In this document: piece after piece, positions 27,833 through 38,226 of the stretch
Layout: every line of letters starts with the position of its first letter
Numbering within the stretch: position 1 is the stretch's first letter
Source: Methylocystis sp. H62
GTDB taxonomy: Bacteria; Pseudomonadota; Alphaproteobacteria; Rhizobiales; Beijerinckiaceae
Length of the DNA stretch: 64,000 nucleotides
Direction: 5' to 3'
Assembly (NCBI RefSeq): GCF_015709515.1
Contig: NZ_JADNQZ010000053.1
Coordinates: 1 to 64,000 of the forward strand
The notes under the pieces: model-generated
What the model saw: only the letters and a program-made list of their open reading frames with translations
Told to the model about the DNA's origin: nothing
Databases searched by the model: none
Made by a program: the position numbers and the translations under genes

Positions 27833-27860
27833 TTGCAAATCGGTCGTTTATGCGTACTAT
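27833..27860 (+). promoter_or_regulatory. Candidate sigma-70 promoter of the IHF/HU-like gene
   Basis: TTGCAA and TACTAT are separated by 16 bases, about 110 bases before the chosen ATG. No other promoter-like pair was seen in this gap. Confidence 0.4.
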
Positions 27861-27972
27861 GCGGCCACGGGCGCAGCGCCCATTTATTGCCATGTTGCGA
27901 TTGCCAGAAGCTTCGAGGGGGAGTTGTGTTCAGCCCAGTCCCGACAGAACGATCATTGGGCGCTCTTTTCGT

Positions 27973-28305
27973 ATGGTAAGGAGAACCGCTCCAGGCAGCA
28001 CCTTAACGCGGGCGGCGCTGCGAGAGGCCGTCTATGGCTGCTGCCCATCGCTGTCCCGCGCCGAAGCTCGCAAGATATTGGACGCGACTTTTGACGAGAT
28101 CAGCGAAGCTTTGCTGCGCGGCGAATCCGTAAAATTGCGTTCCTTCGGGACTTTTAACGTGCGCGCCAAGCGTGAGCGCATCGGCCGCAATCCCAAAACC
28201 GGCGTCGAGGCCACGATAACCTCGCGCCGTGTGCTGACCTTTAAGGCCTCGCCCGTGCTTGTCGCGCATGTCAATGGCGACGCGGTCATTCCTGAAGAGG
28301 ACTGA
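27973..28305 (+). CDS. Integration host factor alpha-like / HU-family DNA-binding protein
   Basis: The 110-residue protein starts MVRRTAPGSTLTRAALREAVY. It has the HU/IHF dimer core (VKLRSFGTFNVRAKRERIGRNPKTG) with the proline-containing DNA-intercalating arm region and a VLTFKASPVL end as in IHF alpha. It differs from typical rhizobial IhfA in the YGCCPSLSRAEARKIL helix with two adjacent cysteines and in a longer acidic C-terminus, so it may be a second, specialised copy. Longer N-terminal starts are possible but lack similarity. Confidence 0.75.
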   Translation: MVRRTAPGSTLTRAALREAVYGCCPSLSRAEARKILDATFDEISEALLRGESVKLRSFGTFNVRAKRERIGRNPKTGVEATITSRRVLTFKASPVLVAHVNGDAVIPEED

Positions 28306-28387
28306 TTCCTCTATCATGGGGCGAGACGGCAATCGCCGGCGACGCGGTCGCGACGAGCCGAGCGGCTTCTCACATCCAAGGTGAAAG

Positions 28388-30487
28388 ATGCAGAAATTGA
28401 GCGTGGCGGTCGCGATCTTCGCGGCGCTTACCGCGCTGGTCGGCGCCCATAACGGCGACTCCAGCCTATTCGTTCTCGTCGCCGCGGCGGCGCTCTGCGC
28501 CTATACGACGTGGCGCGCGACGGACATGTCGAGCTTCCTGAAAATCTTCGCCTGCATCTTTTCAACGGAGACGATCGTCTTCGGACTCATCAGCCTCGCC
28601 CAGGCGGAAGGCTTGTGGCCCGCGTCGCTGAAAGACTATGCGCCGCCCGAAACCATGCCGTTGACCGTGGCGGTGTTCTCGGTTCTCGTTTACGCGATCT
28701 CGCATATTCCCGTCGTGCGGGAGATGACGCGCATCGCCGATCTCTATTTCGATTCGCGCGAGCGTGGCGAAGGACGCGTCTGGCCGTTTCGACCCTTTGC
28801 GGCGCGAGAGCGCGCGATCGCCATGGCCATGGTGGTGGTGCTGGTGCTCCTCAATCAAGGACAGGTCGGCATCACCGTGCGCCTGTCCTTCTTCAATCGC
28901 GACTGGTTCAACGCCATTCAGGAGAAAAACGCCGTGGAGTTCTGGCGGCAGCTTCTTTACGTGTTCACGCCCTGGGCCTTCGTTTACGTCGCCTCCGTGA
29001 TCATCGAATTCGTTCTGCAGTCGATGTTGATCATCCGCTGGCGCCGTTGGCTGACGGAGCACTATATCGAGCGCTGGCTCGGCGGGCATACGCATTACGG
29101 CATGGCGCTCGCCGGGAGCGGCGCCGACAATCCGGACCAGCGCATCGCCGAGGACGTCAATCGCTTCATCAGCGGCGGCGAGGAAGGCTATGGCGTCTAC
29201 TCCTATTCGATCCTGCTGATCGCCACCTTGAGTTCACTCGTTTCCTTCGCCTATGTGCTGTGGGATTTGTCGGGCAATTATCCGCTGCCCGGAACTGACA
29301 TTTATATTCCCGGTTTCCTGTTCTGGGTTGTGCTGCTCTATGCGTTGGTGGGAACGCTGGTGACGCATCTTATCGGCCGCTCTCTTACCGGGCTCTACTT
29401 CGATCGGCAGAGACGCGAGGCGGATTTCCGCTTTTCCCTGGCGCGAATGCGCGAATACAGCGAGCAGATCGCCCTGCTTGGCGGCGAGCCTGCCGAGCGC
29501 GGTTCACTGCTGCGGCGGTTCGCCGGCATTATCGTCAACTATCTGGCGATCGTGCAGAAGCGCAAGCAATTGATGGCGTTCACCTCCACCTACGGACAGT
29601 TGTCGCCGATCATTCCTTACGTGATCACGGCGCCCTTCTATTTCGCCGGGCGCATTACGCTCGGCGTCATGACGCAGACGGCGAGCGCCTTCGGGCGGGT
29701 GGAAAGCGCGCTGACCTTCTTCATCAACTATTACACCTCTCTCGCCAATTTTAAGTCCGTGCTCGACCGCTTGACGTCCTTTGACCACGCGATCGATACG
29801 GCCCGCCGGCAGACGTCTGCGACGCAAATTATCTCTCCGACGGACGGCGCCGATATTCGCCTGCGCGGGCTGACGCTTGCTTTGCCCGATGGACGCCAAA
29901 TCGTGACGGTCGACGATCTGACGTTCGCCGCCGGCCAGCCGGCGCTGCTCACCGGCCCGTCGGGTTCCGGCAAGTCGACGCTGTTTCGCGCCATCGCCGG
30001 CATCTGGCCTTACGCTTCGGGCGAAGTGCTGACTCCTCGCGGCGCGAAGGTGATGCTCGCGCCGCAGCGGCCCTACATTCCCATGGGCGCGCTGGCCGAA
30101 GCGATCGTCTATCCGGGCCACGTCGACGACTACTCGCGCGCTGAAGTGCAGGAGGCGCTGCGCGCGGCGCGGCTTGCGCCTTTCCTGGAGCGCCTCGACG
30201 AGGAAAACAACTGGGGTCAGCGGCTTTCAGGCGGCGAGCAACAGCGCGTCGCGATCGCCCGCGCGCTTCTCGCCAAGCCGGATTGGCTTTTCCTCGACGA
30301 AGCCACGTCGGCCCTCGACGAGCAACTCGAAGAAGACATCTACGCCATGCTGCGCGAGCGGCTGCCCGGCACGACGATCGTCTCGATCGGACACCGGTCG
30401 ACTCTGCACGCCTTCCACGATCGAGACATCGTCATGGAGCCGGCGCCCGGCGGCGTCTTCAGCCCGCGCGACAAGGTGCACGCGTGA
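28388..30487 (+). CDS. SbmA/BacA-like ABC transporter with fused ATPase
   Basis: The 699-residue protein combines an SbmA/BacA-like membrane domain (about residues 1-450; signature [28 protein letters not shown] and [13 protein letters not shown]) with an ABC ATPase. The ATPase has Walker [11 protein letters not shown], signature [16 protein letters not shown] and Walker [14 protein letters not shown]. Eight helices may be present. Relatives such as BclA of Bradyrhizobium import peptides and affect membrane lipid maturation; YddA and vitamin B12 carriers are others. The stop overlaps the rlmE GTG start. Confidence 0.9.
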   Translation: MQKLSVAVAIFAALTALVGAHNGDSSLFVLVAAAALCAYTTWRATDMSSFLKIFACIFSTETIVFGLISLAQAEGLWPASLKDYAPPETMPLTVAVFSVLVYAISHIPVVREMTRIADLYFDSRERGEGRVWPFRPFAARERAIAMAMVVVLVLLNQGQVGITVRLSFFNRDWFNAIQEKNAVEFWRQLLYVFTPWAFVYVASVIIEFVLQSMLIIRWRRWLTEHYIERWLGGHTHYGMALAGSGADNPDQRIAEDVNRFISGGEEGYGVYSYSILLIATLSSLVSFAYVLWDLSGNYPLPGTDIYIPGFLFWVVLLYALVGTLVTHLIGRSLTGLYFDRQRREADFRFSLARMREYSEQIALLGGEPAERGSLLRRFAGIIVNYLAIVQKRKQLMAFTSTYGQLSPIIPYVITAPFYFAGRITLGVMTQTASAFGRVESALTFFINYYTSLANFKSVLDRLTSFDHAIDTARRQTSATQIISPTDGADIRLRGLTLALPDGRQIVTVDDLTFAAGQPALLTGPSGSGKSTLFRAIAGIWPYASGEVLTPRGAKVMLAPQRPYIPMGALAEAIVYPGHVDDYSRAEVQEALRAARLAPFLERLDEENNWGQRLSGGEQQRVAIARALLAKPDWLFLDEATSALDEQLEEDIYAMLRERLPGTTIVSIGHRSTLHAFHDRDIVMEPAPGGVFSPRDKVHA

Positions 30488-31182
30488 CGAAAGAGTCGGG
30501 ACGCGAAGGCGGGCGATCGCTCAAGACGCGGGTAAAGACCGCGCGCAAGCGGTCGCTCTCCTCGACGCTCTGGCTGGAACGCCAGCTCAATGATCCTTAT
30601 GTCGCGCGCGCCAAGCGCGAGGGCTATCGCTCGCGCGCCGCCTATAAGCTCATCGAGATGGATGATCGCTATCATCTCTTTAAGCCGGGCGACCGCATCG
30701 TCGATCTTGGCGCCGCGCCCGGCGGCTGGTCACAGGTCGCCGCCGCGCATGTGAAGGCGAAAGAGGGCAAGGGCAAAGTCGTCGCGGTCGATCTGCTCGA
30801 CATGGAGCCGGTCGACGGCGTCGACTTCGCGGTGAAGGATTTCAACGATCCCGATGCGCCGGAATTCATCAAGACCATGCTCGGCGGCGCCGCCGATGGC
30901 GTGATGTCGGACATGGCCGCGAACGCCACTGGCCACAGGGCGACCGATCATCTGCGCATCGTGGCTCTCGCCGAGATTGCCGCTGATTTCGCTTGCGACG
31001 TGCTCGCGGAAGGCGGCTTCTTCATCGCCAAGGTGCTGCAGGGCGGAACCGAAGGCCAGCTGCTCACGCGGCTCAAGCGCGATTTCGCGACGGTGCGGCA
31101 CGTCAAGCCGGCGGCGAGCCGCGCCGGTTCGGCCGAACTCTATGTGCTGGCGACAGGCTTTCGCGGGCGACACGGCGACTAG
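30484..31182 (+). CDS. rlmE: 23S rRNA (uridine-2'-O)-methyltransferase RlmE (FtsJ/RrmJ)
   Basis: The 232-residue enzyme methylates U2552 of the 23S rRNA A loop late in 50S assembly. It has [12 protein letters not shown] with the catalytic Lys, the SAM-binding [23 protein letters not shown] with the catalytic Asp, [10 protein letters not shown] with the second Lys, and [11 protein letters not shown] with the Glu, so the K-D-K-E tetrad is complete. The GTG start overlaps the preceding ABC transporter stop (GTGA). Confidence 0.95.
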   Translation: MTKESGREGGRSLKTRVKTARKRSLSSTLWLERQLNDPYVARAKREGYRSRAAYKLIEMDDRYHLFKPGDRIVDLGAAPGGWSQVAAAHVKAKEGKGKVVAVDLLDMEPVDGVDFAVKDFNDPDAPEFIKTMLGGAADGVMSDMAANATGHRATDHLRIVALAEIAADFACDVLAEGGFFIAKVLQGGTEGQLLTRLKRDFATVRHVKPAASRAGSAELYVLATGFRGRHGD

Positions 31183-31191
31183 GCGATGCGC

Positions 31192-32214
31192 TTAAGCGCC
31201 ACGCGCTTGCGCATAGGCGTCGACCTCGGCGATTCTCTCTTGCTTTTCGTCGTCAGAAAGAAATGACGCCGAGAAACTGTTTTTCGCGAGCTGCGTCAGT
31301 TCGGCTGTTCCTAATGCGAAAGCCTGCTGGATCGCGCAGTAGTTCTCGTTCACATAGCCGCCGAAATAGGCCGGATCGTCGGAATTGACGGTCACGACGA
31401 CGCCTGCTTCGAAGAGCCGCTGAATCGGATGCGCGCGCATATCGGGATAGACGCAGAGGCGTATATTCGACAGCGGACAGACGGTCAGCGGAACCCGCTC
31501 CCGCGCGAGCCGCTGAACCAGGGCCGCGTCATCGATCGCGTGAACGCCGTGATCGATGCGCTCGACCTTTAAGCGATCCAGAGCTTCGGCGACATAGGCG
31601 GCGGGTCCTTCTTCGCCCGCATGGGCCACGGCGCGCAGGCCGAGCGAACGGGCGCGCTCATAGACCTCCGTGAACTTGCCCGGCGGATTTCCGGTTTCTG
31701 CGGAATCCAGTCCGACCCCGGCAATGCGATCGAGCCAGGGGCGCGCCGCTTCGAGCGTGGCCATGGCGTCCGCCGCGTCGAGATCGCGCAGAAAGCACAT
31801 GATGAGTCGCGACGTCGGCCCGCCCTCGCGCGCGGCGTCGTTCAGGGCTGCGCTCAATCCTTCCACGACTGCGCCCAAGGGAACGCCGCGACGCATATGC
31901 GCCTGCGGATCGAAAAAGATTTCGGCGTGGCGAACGTTTTCCTCGCGGGCGCGGTCGAGATACGCGTGCGCGAGATCGTAGAAGTCTCGCTCGGTCAAAA
32001 GCGCCTGCGTCGCCTGATAATAGAGATCGAGAAAGTCCGCGAGGTTTTGGAAATCGTATAAGCGGCGCATCGCCTCGACCGAAGCGTAGGGGAGCTTGAC
32101 GCCATTGCGCTCGGCGAGCGCGAAAGCCATCTCGGGTTCCAGCGTCCCCTCGATATGAAGGTGAAGCTCCGCCTTCGGGAGCCCGGCGATGAAGTCTTGG
32201 GCTGCGTTCGACAT
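31192..32214 (-). CDS. Adenine/adenosine deaminase
   Basis: This 340-residue zinc-dependent TIM-barrel hydrolase has zinc ligands HLH in KAELHLHIEGTLEP, His in AVAHAGEEG with the catalytic Glu, and DD in VTVNSDDPAYFGGYV. The DPAYFGGY context and ERIDHGVHAI are typical of the AAH1-like adenine deaminase branch rather than true adenosine deaminase, which I favour weakly. It serves purine salvage; gpt lies 5 kb away. Confidence 0.88.
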   Translation of the reverse strand: MSNAAQDFIAGLPKAELHLHIEGTLEPEMAFALAERNGVKLPYASVEAMRRLYDFQNLADFLDLYYQATQALLTERDFYDLAHAYLDRAREENVRHAEIFFDPQAHMRRGVPLGAVVEGLSAALNDAAREGGPTSRLIMCFLRDLDAADAMATLEAARPWLDRIAGVGLDSAETGNPPGKFTEVYERARSLGLRAVAHAGEEGPAAYVAEALDRLKVERIDHGVHAIDDAALVQRLARERVPLTVCPLSNIRLCVYPDMRAHPIQRLFEAGVVVTVNSDDPAYFGGYVNENYCAIQQAFALGTAELTQLAKNSFSASFLSDDEKQERIAEVDAYAQARGA

Positions 32215-32289
32215 AACGTCCTCGTTTCAGTCGATCTGGCGCGCGCGATCCTCGTCGACAAGAGCTCTTCCCCGTCGATCCCCGCGAGA

Positions 32290-33678
32290 TTACACGCGTT
32301 TTCGGCGGCCGGTCAGATCGTCGCCCGCATTGGGCGCGAGCGGCAGGAAGCTCATCACCGAAAACATCGAGATCAACGCCACGACAAGGAAGGCTGGCGT
32401 GAAATCCGCCGCCTGCAGCGCGCCGCCGCCGCGCAGCGCGCGCGTCGCCTCCAGCGCCGCCGCGCCAATCGCGACGCCCGTCGACAGCGACAATTGCTGC
32501 GCGACGGAGGCGAAACTCGTCGCGCGGCTCATGGCGTCCTGATCAACGTCGGCATAGGCGATGGCGTTGAGCGCCGTAAACTCGAGCGAGCGGAAGAAGC
32601 CGCCGACCAGCAGCGCGCCCATGATGACCAAATGCGGCGTCGTCGCCGAGAAACTGGCGTTGAAGGCGAGAAAGCCGGCGGAGATAAGCGCATTGACGAT
32701 CAGCACCCGCCGAAAGCTGAAAATTCGCAGGATCGGCTGCGCCGTCGTTTTCATCGCCATCGCGCCCGCCGCTGAAACGAAGGTCAGAAGTCCCGCTTCA
32801 TAGGCGGAGAGTCCGAAGCCCGCTTGCAGCAATAGCGGCAGCAGGAAAGGCGTGGCGCCGAGTCCGATGCGAAACACAAAGCCGCCGAAGACCGCCGCGC
32901 GGAACGTCGGGATTTTCAAGAGATCGAGGTCGACGATCGGATAGGGCGTGCGTTTGGCGTGGCGCGTATAAGCGAAGAGCGCCCCTGCCCCGAGCGCGAC
33001 GATCAAAACCACGACCGGCGCCGGCGCGAAGCCGCGCCCCGCGATCGTGAAGCCAAAGACGAGGCAAGAGAGGCCGACGCCTGAAAGGATTGCGCCAGCG
33101 ATATCGAGCGGCGGCGTCCATTCCTCGCGCATGTCTGGAATAAAGCGCGTGACGAGCATGACGCCGAGCGCGCCGATCGGCACATTGACCCAGAAGATGT
33201 AGCGCCAGTGAAAATACGTCGCGATGAAGCCGCCGATCGGCGGGCCGATCATTGGGCCCATGAGCGCCGGGATGGTCAGATAGGCCATGGCGCGCACAAG
33301 TTCGTGGCGCGGCGCGGTGCGCAGCAGCACGAGGCGTCCGACCGGCGTCATCATCGCGCCGCCGAGGCCTTGCACGATCCGGAACGTCACGATCGCGCCG
33401 AGCGAATTGGACAGGCCGCAGAGAATGGAGCCGAAGGTGAAGACGATGATCGCGGCGCGAAAGACCCGCCGCGCGCCAAAGCGATCCGCCGCCCAACCCG
33501 AAAGCGGAATAAAGACCGCGAGCGACAGGAGATAGGACGTCAGAGCGAGTTTCAGCGCCACGGGATCTTCATGAAGATCCGCCGCCATCGCCGGCAGCGC
33601 CGTGGCGAGCACGGTGCCGTCGAGCTGCTCCATGAAGAGCGCCGTGGCGATAATCAGCGGCGTGACGAAATAGGACAA
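32290..33678 (-). CDS. MFS transporter, DHA2 (EmrB/QacA) family
   Basis: The 462-residue protein has about 14 membrane segments. MEQLDGTVLATALPAMAADL in TM1 is the DHA2 signature region, and the motif A loop WAADRFGARRVFR follows TM2; VQGLGGAMMTPVGRLVL is motif C-like. Such proteins export drugs or lipids by proton antiport. The start is a TTG; no ATG upstream fits. No adaptor gene is adjacent. Confidence 0.9.
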   Translation of the reverse strand: MSYFVTPLIIATALFMEQLDGTVLATALPAMAADLHEDPVALKLALTSYLLSLAVFIPLSGWAADRFGARRVFRAAIIVFTFGSILCGLSNSLGAIVTFRIVQGLGGAMMTPVGRLVLLRTAPRHELVRAMAYLTIPALMGPMIGPPIGGFIATYFHWRYIFWVNVPIGALGVMLVTRFIPDMREEWTPPLDIAGAILSGVGLSCLVFGFTIAGRGFAPAPVVVLIVALGAGALFAYTRHAKRTPYPIVDLDLLKIPTFRAAVFGGFVFRIGLGATPFLLPLLLQAGFGLSAYEAGLLTFVSAAGAMAMKTTAQPILRIFSFRRVLIVNALISAGFLAFNASFSATTPHLVIMGALLVGGFFRSLEFTALNAIAYADVDQDAMSRATSFASVAQQLSLSTGVAIGAAALEATRALRGGGALQAADFTPAFLVVALISMFSVMSFLPLAPNAGDDLTGRRKRV

Positions 33679-33739
33679 TGCGCTCAGCCCGCTTTTGAAA
33701 GTGTCGCGTCAAGCCTGACGCCTGTGCACGGACGTCGCC

Positions 33740-34465
33740 TCAAATGAGCTTCAGCCCTCTGAAGCTGGCATGGCCGTGACGGCCGACGATGAGGTGGTCG
33801 TGGATCGTGATGCCGAACGGCTGCGCGATGGCGGCGATGTCCTTCGTCATGCGGATGTCCGCGGCCGACGGCGTCGGATCTCCGGAAGGATGGTTATGCG
33901 CCAGGATGAGCGCGCTCGCGCCGAGCTCCAGCGCACGTCTGACGATTTCGCGCGGATAGACCGGCGTATGGTCGATGGTGCCGACGCCTTGGACTTCGTC
34001 GGCGATCAGCGCGTTGCGCTTATCGAGAAACAGGATGCGGAACTCCTCCCGCTCGGCGAAGGCCATCGCCGTTCGGCAATAGTCGAGCACCTCCATGAAG
34101 GAAGAGAGCACCGGACGTCGTTGCAAGGCGCCGCGCGCCAGGCGTTTCGCCGCAGCCTCGATAAGCTTGATTTCGACGATCGCCGCCTCGCTGAGACCGT
34201 CGATTTCGCGAAGCCTCTCCGGCCGCGCCGCGACGGTCTCGGCGAAGGAGCCAAAGCGGGCGATCAAGGCCTTGGCCAGCGGTTTGACGTCGCGCCGCGC
34301 GATCGCGCGAAACAACAGCAGCTCCAGCATCTCGTAATCGGCAAGCGCCGCTTCGCCTGCATCCATGAAGCGATCGCGCAGACGCTGTCGGTGACCGTGG
34401 AAGTGAGGCGCAGAATCGCGCAGGCCTGAGCCGTCGCTGGATGCGGCGTCAGCCGCCTTCTTCAT
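33740..34465 (-). CDS. radC: RadC family JAB/MPN-domain protein
   Basis: The 241-residue protein has an N-terminal helix-hairpin-helix region ([38 protein letters not shown]) and a C-terminal JAMM metal site: Glu in EVQGVGTI region, then [21 protein letters not shown]. The role of RadC in DNA repair is unresolved. Its ATG overlaps the map stop in ATGA, so the two are co-expressed, as in many proteobacteria. Confidence 0.94.
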   Translation of the reverse strand: MKKAADAASSDGSGLRDSAPHFHGHRQRLRDRFMDAGEAALADYEMLELLLFRAIARRDVKPLAKALIARFGSFAETVAARPERLREIDGLSEAAIVEIKLIEAAAKRLARGALQRRPVLSSFMEVLDYCRTAMAFAEREEFRILFLDKRNALIADEVQGVGTIDHTPVYPREIVRRALELGASALILAHNHPSGDPTPSAADIRMTKDIAAIAQPFGITIHDHLIVGRHGHASFRGLKLI

Positions 34466-35298
34466 GCGTCGGGGCGCGCGGCAGAGGGATTGTCGAGCCC
34501 CGCCGGCGATTTGGTGAAGACTTCCGCGCCCGTCTCGGTGACGCCGATGGAATGTTCAAACTGCGCGGAAAGTGAGCGGTCGCGGGTGACGGCCGTCCAG
34601 CCGTCCGACAATATTTTCACCTGCGAACGGCCGAGATTGATCATCGGCTCAATGGTGAAGAACATGCCCGGCCGCAACTCGACGCCCTCGCCCTTGACGC
34701 CATAGTGCAAAATATTGGGCTCATCGTGGAATACGCGCCCGAGCCCGTGGCCGCAAAAATCGCGCACGACCGAACAGCGCTCGCTTTCGGCATAGTGCTG
34801 AATCGCCGCGCCGATGTCGCCGGTCGTCGCGCCAGGCTTGACGGCGGCGACGCCCCGCTCAAGCGCCTCATAGGTCACGTCGATCAGCCGCTGCGCCCGC
34901 CGCGGAATTTCGCCGACGGCGAACATGCGGCTGGCGTCGCCGTGCCAGCCGTCGACGATAAACGTCACGTCGATATTGACGATGTCGCCTTCGCGCAAAG
35001 GCTTGCTGTCCGGCACGCCATGGCAGACGACATGGTTGATCGAGGTGCAGATCGATTTGCGGTAGCCGCGATAGTCGAGCGGCGCGGGATAGGCGTCATG
35101 CGCCATGGCGAAGTCGAAAACCAGATCGTCAAGCGCCTGGGTCGTCACGCCCGGCTGGACATGCGCGACCAACATGTCCAGCGCCTCCGCCGTCAACTTG
35201 CCCGCGACGCGCATGCCCTCGAAATCTTGGGGACCGTGCAGCTTGATCTGTCCGCTTTTGCGCGCGGCGGGCGCTAGATGAGATTCGATAAAGGTCAT
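34462..35298 (-). CDS. map: Methionine aminopeptidase, type I
   Basis: The enzyme removes N-terminal methionine from new proteins. The 278-residue sequence holds the metal ligands: Asp in [19 protein letters not shown] (two), His in [11 protein letters not shown], Glu in FFTIEPMIN and Glu in [19 protein letters not shown] is also conserved. The start MTFIESHLA has a normal family context; the frame extends further upstream without similarity. Confidence 0.96.
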   Translation of the reverse strand: MTFIESHLAPAARKSGQIKLHGPQDFEGMRVAGKLTAEALDMLVAHVQPGVTTQALDDLVFDFAMAHDAYPAPLDYRGYRKSICTSINHVVCHGVPDSKPLREGDIVNIDVTFIVDGWHGDASRMFAVGEIPRRAQRLIDVTYEALERGVAAVKPGATTGDIGAAIQHYAESERCSVVRDFCGHGLGRVFHDEPNILHYGVKGEGVELRPGMFFTIEPMINLGRSQVKILSDGWTAVTRDRSLSAQFEHSIGVTETGAEVFTKSPAGLDNPSAARPDA

Positions 35299-35470
35299 GT
35301 AACGCGGCGGCTCGGCTGACTTAGGCGAAGGATGTGTTGGACAAGGTAATGGTTTGAGGCGGCAACGCAAGGCTGCGGCGGCGTGTCGCCTGCGATTCCC
35401 CTGAACAGCGGGAGCGCGGTCTTGGCGGGGCGGCCGAGATTCCGTATCAGAAGAGGCATGTGGCTTGCTA

Positions 35471-36610
35471 ATGCGGATTGCTACTGTGGCGCGGCGCAGC
35501 ACAGAAGGGCGTGAAAAGCGCGTGCAGGGAAAACGAGTCGAGGGAATAGATTTCTGGCGTGGCGCGGCCCTCGCGATCATCCTGGTGAACCACATTCCAG
35601 GCAATGTGCTTGGCGCAATCACGCCGCGCAATTTCGGCTTCTCTGACGCAGCGGAAGGATTTGTCTTTCTTTCAGGCGTGTCGATCGCCCTGGCCTATGG
35701 CGAGAAATTCAGGCGCAATGTCATCGACGCGGCGGCGTCGCTCAGCGCCCGCGCTTTGCGCCTTTATGGCGCCCATCTCGCTCTGACCGCGACGGCGTTG
35801 GCGCTCTATGGCGTCGCAACCTATTTCACGCCCTGGGATTTCCTGGGGTCGGACAACAGCCGCGCCGCGCCCTTCGCCGATCCGACGCGGGGCGTCGCCG
35901 GCATTCTCGCGCTCAGTCACCAGGTCGCCTATTTCAACATCTTGCCGCTCTATATCGTCCTGGTTGCGCTTGCGCCGGCGTTCTTGGCCTTCGCTTTGCG
36001 CGGCAGGCTGCGCATGCTTGCCGCCTCGGCTTTGCTTTACGCGGCCGCGCGCCTGCTGGGGTTCAACGTTCCCACCTGGCCGGAGCCCGGCTACTGGTAT
36101 TTCAATCCCTTCGCCTGGCAATTCATGTTCGCCCTGGGGATCTACTGCGGCGGCGCGCTCAAAACGCGGGGGGTGCCTTATCACGCCGTCGCCTATCACT
36201 TCGCGCTCGCCTTCACCATCCTTTCGTCGCTCATCGTCTCCAATGGGTTTGGCTTGGCGCCCGGGCTTGTCGACGCCGCTGGAGGCTATCTCGACTGGGA
36301 CAAGACGGACCTTGGCGTCGTCCGAATCGTCGATTTCGTCGCCCTCGCTTATGTGCTTCATTTCTCGAAGATCACCGCATTACTGAGCCAAACGCGGCTT
36401 TTTCCGTTCTTCACCCTGCTGGGTCGCAATGGCCTCTCGACCTTTTCATGCGTCAGCCTGCTGAGCGCGCTCGGGCAGATTTTGCAGGAGGCAAGCCTCG
36501 CTTCGCCGGCCCTCGACATCGTCTTCGTTGCGGCCTGCCTGGGTCTGCTGCACCGCATCGCCGCCGCCGTCGAGCAATTTACCCTGGTCGCGCCCGCCGC
36601 TGCGGAATGA
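35471..36610 (+). CDS. OpgC-domain acyltransferase-like membrane protein
   Basis: The 379-residue protein has about ten membrane segments. It starts with a cytosolic stretch and then RVEGIDFWRGAALAIILVNHIPGNVL, the OpgC_C opening with a membrane-embedded His. FGFSDAAEGFVFLSGVSIALAYG is the second conserved block. OpgC proteins succinylate periplasmic glucans. An opgG homologue lies 20 kb to the right, which supports glucan modification. The ATG is preferred to TTG two codons earlier. Confidence 0.85.
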   Translation: MRIATVARRSTEGREKRVQGKRVEGIDFWRGAALAIILVNHIPGNVLGAITPRNFGFSDAAEGFVFLSGVSIALAYGEKFRRNVIDAAASLSARALRLYGAHLALTATALALYGVATYFTPWDFLGSDNSRAAPFADPTRGVAGILALSHQVAYFNILPLYIVLVALAPAFLAFALRGRLRMLAASALLYAAARLLGFNVPTWPEPGYWYFNPFAWQFMFALGIYCGGALKTRGVPYHAVAYHFALAFTILSSLIVSNGFGLAPGLVDAAGGYLDWDKTDLGVVRIVDFVALAYVLHFSKITALLSQTRLFPFFTLLGRNGLSTFSCVSLLSALGQILQEASLASPALDIVFVAACLGLLHRIAAAVEQFTLVAPAAAE

Positions 36611-36668
36611 GCGCCAGGGCTGGCGTTCACGGCCGCCATGGTCATAATCGGCGACAGGGAGGCCGGTA

Positions 36669-37430
36669 ATGGCGCAAGAAACGGCGGGAGACAGGCCGGC
36701 AAGCGCGGCGGTTCTGGTGATCGGCGACGAAATCTTGTCCGGCCGCACGCAGGACGTGAACACCCGTTATATCGCGAATTATCTGGCGCAGATCGGCGTC
36801 GATCTGCGCGAGGCGCGAATCGTGCCCGACGAGACGGAGGCGATCGTCGAGGCGCTGAACGCGCTGCGCGCCCGCTACACCTATGTCTTCACGACCGGCG
36901 GGATTGGTCCCACCCACGACGACATCACCGCCGATGCGGTCGCCCGCGCCTTTGACGTCGACATCGGCGAGGATCCGCGCGCCATAGCGCTTCTTCGGGA
37001 ACGCTTTTCGGAAGGCGAGCTGAATCCGGCGCGCCGGCGGATGGCGCGCATTCCAAAAGGCGCGGAGCTGATTTTCAACGCCATTTCCAAGGCGCCGGGA
37101 TTCTGGATCGGCAATGTCATCGTCATGGCCGGCGTGCCGACGATCATGCAGAATATGATGGACGTCGTCGGCCCGCGGCTCGCGGCCGGCCCGCCGGTGC
37201 TCGTCGAGACGGTCGACGCTTACGGCGTCCCGGAGGGCGCCTACGCCGCAGGACTGGAAGCGATCGCGCGCGGCCATGACGGCGTGAGCGTTGGCTCCTA
37301 TCCGTCCTTTACGAGCGCCGGATTCAGGAATCAGATTGTGCTGCGCAGTCGCGACGCGGCGCTCTTGGCCCGCGCGACGGCGGCGGCGCGCGCGATGATC
37401 GCCTCGCTATCGACGGAAAAGGCGCGCTGA
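36669..37430 (+). CDS. CinA-like molybdopterin-binding domain protein
   Basis: The 253-residue protein is a stand-alone MoCF_biosynth (MoaB/MogA-like) domain: AAVLVIGDEILSGRTQDVNTRYIANYL, then FTTGGIGPTHDDITADAVARAF, and VIVMAGVPTIMQNMM. It lacks the C-terminal pyrophosphatase/deamidase domain of full CinA. Homologues hydrolyse ADP-ribose or NMN-like compounds in some cases; true function is open. GGGAGG precedes the ATG. gpt follows on the same strand 26 bases later. Confidence 0.88.
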   Translation: MAQETAGDRPASAAVLVIGDEILSGRTQDVNTRYIANYLAQIGVDLREARIVPDETEAIVEALNALRARYTYVFTTGGIGPTHDDITADAVARAFDVDIGEDPRAIALLRERFSEGELNPARRRMARIPKGAELIFNAISKAPGFWIGNVIVMAGVPTIMQNMMDVVGPRLAAGPPVLVETVDAYGVPEGAYAAGLEAIARGHDGVSVGSYPSFTSAGFRNQIVLRSRDAALLARATAAARAMIASLSTEKAR

Positions 37431-37456
37431 CGGCGTGATCGGGAGGCTTGAAGCTG

Positions 37457-37978
37457 ATGTACGGGTCCGACAAGATCTTTCCGGTCTCCTGGGACATTTT
37501 TCACCGCGACGCGCGCGCGCTCGCCTGGCGTCTCGCTTCTATCGGCGGATTCTCGGCGATTGTGGCGGTGACGCGCGGCGGTCTGGTGCCCGCGGCGATC
37601 GTGGCGCGCGAGCTCGGCATAAGGGTCATCGAAACGATCTGCGTCGCGAGCTATCACGAGGAAACGGAGCGCGGCGAGATCCAGGTGCTCAAGCCTCTGA
37701 CCGACACGATTCTCGCGCGGCCAAGCTCCGAAGTGCTCATCATCGACGATCTCGTCGACACCGGCGCCACGGCGAAAGCCGTGCGGGACACGCTGGCGAA
37801 TGCGCATTTCGCCACTGTCTACGCCAAGCCGCAGGGCCTGCCGATGGTCGATACCTTCGTCACCGAAGTCTCGCAGGACACCTGGATCTTCTTCCCCTGG
37901 GACACGGGCCTGTCGTTTCAGGCGCCGATCGGCACGCCCGACGCCAAGCCCGAGGGCCGGCGACGACGGCGCGTATAA
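37457..37978 (+). CDS. gpt: Xanthine (guanine) phosphoribosyltransferase
   Basis: The 173-residue salvage enzyme converts xanthine and guanine to nucleotides using PRPP. The PRPP loop is [21 protein letters not shown], and [20 protein letters not shown] is the pyrophosphate-binding loop. WIFFPWDT near the C-terminus is a Gpt hallmark. ATG at 37457 has GGGAGG ten bases ahead; a TTG three codons earlier is too close to it. Confidence 0.94.
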   Translation: MYGSDKIFPVSWDIFHRDARALAWRLASIGGFSAIVAVTRGGLVPAAIVARELGIRVIETICVASYHEETERGEIQVLKPLTDTILARPSSEVLIIDDLVDTGATAKAVRDTLANAHFATVYAKPQGLPMVDTFVTEVSQDTWIFFPWDTGLSFQAPIGTPDAKPEGRRRRRV

Positions 37979-38023
37979 TCCGCTTGGCGGCGTCGGGTCA
38001 GCGCCCCTATAAACGAGCGCTCC

Positions 38024-38112
38024 GCGGGCGTGGCGAAACTGGTAGACGCAACGGACTTAAAATCCGTAGGGCCGAAAGGCCTGTGCCGGTTCGATTCCGG
38101 CCGCCCGCACCA
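38024..38112 (+). tRNA. tRNA-Leu(TAA)
   Basis: An 89-nt gene with acceptor GCGGGCG/CGCCCGC, D arm TGGCGAAACTGGTAGACGC, anticodon loop CTTAAAA (anticodon TAA at 38058-38060), long leucine-type variable arm, T loop GGTTCGATTCC and encoded CCA. All stems are complementary. Confidence 0.97.
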
Positions 38113-38226
38113 GAAAAATGCTTATGCGATCGTCGCCCTTTCGCCTCGCGCGTCGCCGAGTCGCAGGGTTTCGCTGGTCCGTAACTTGCTATCGCCTGTC
38201 TATGTTGATTCTTTAAGGCGATCACG

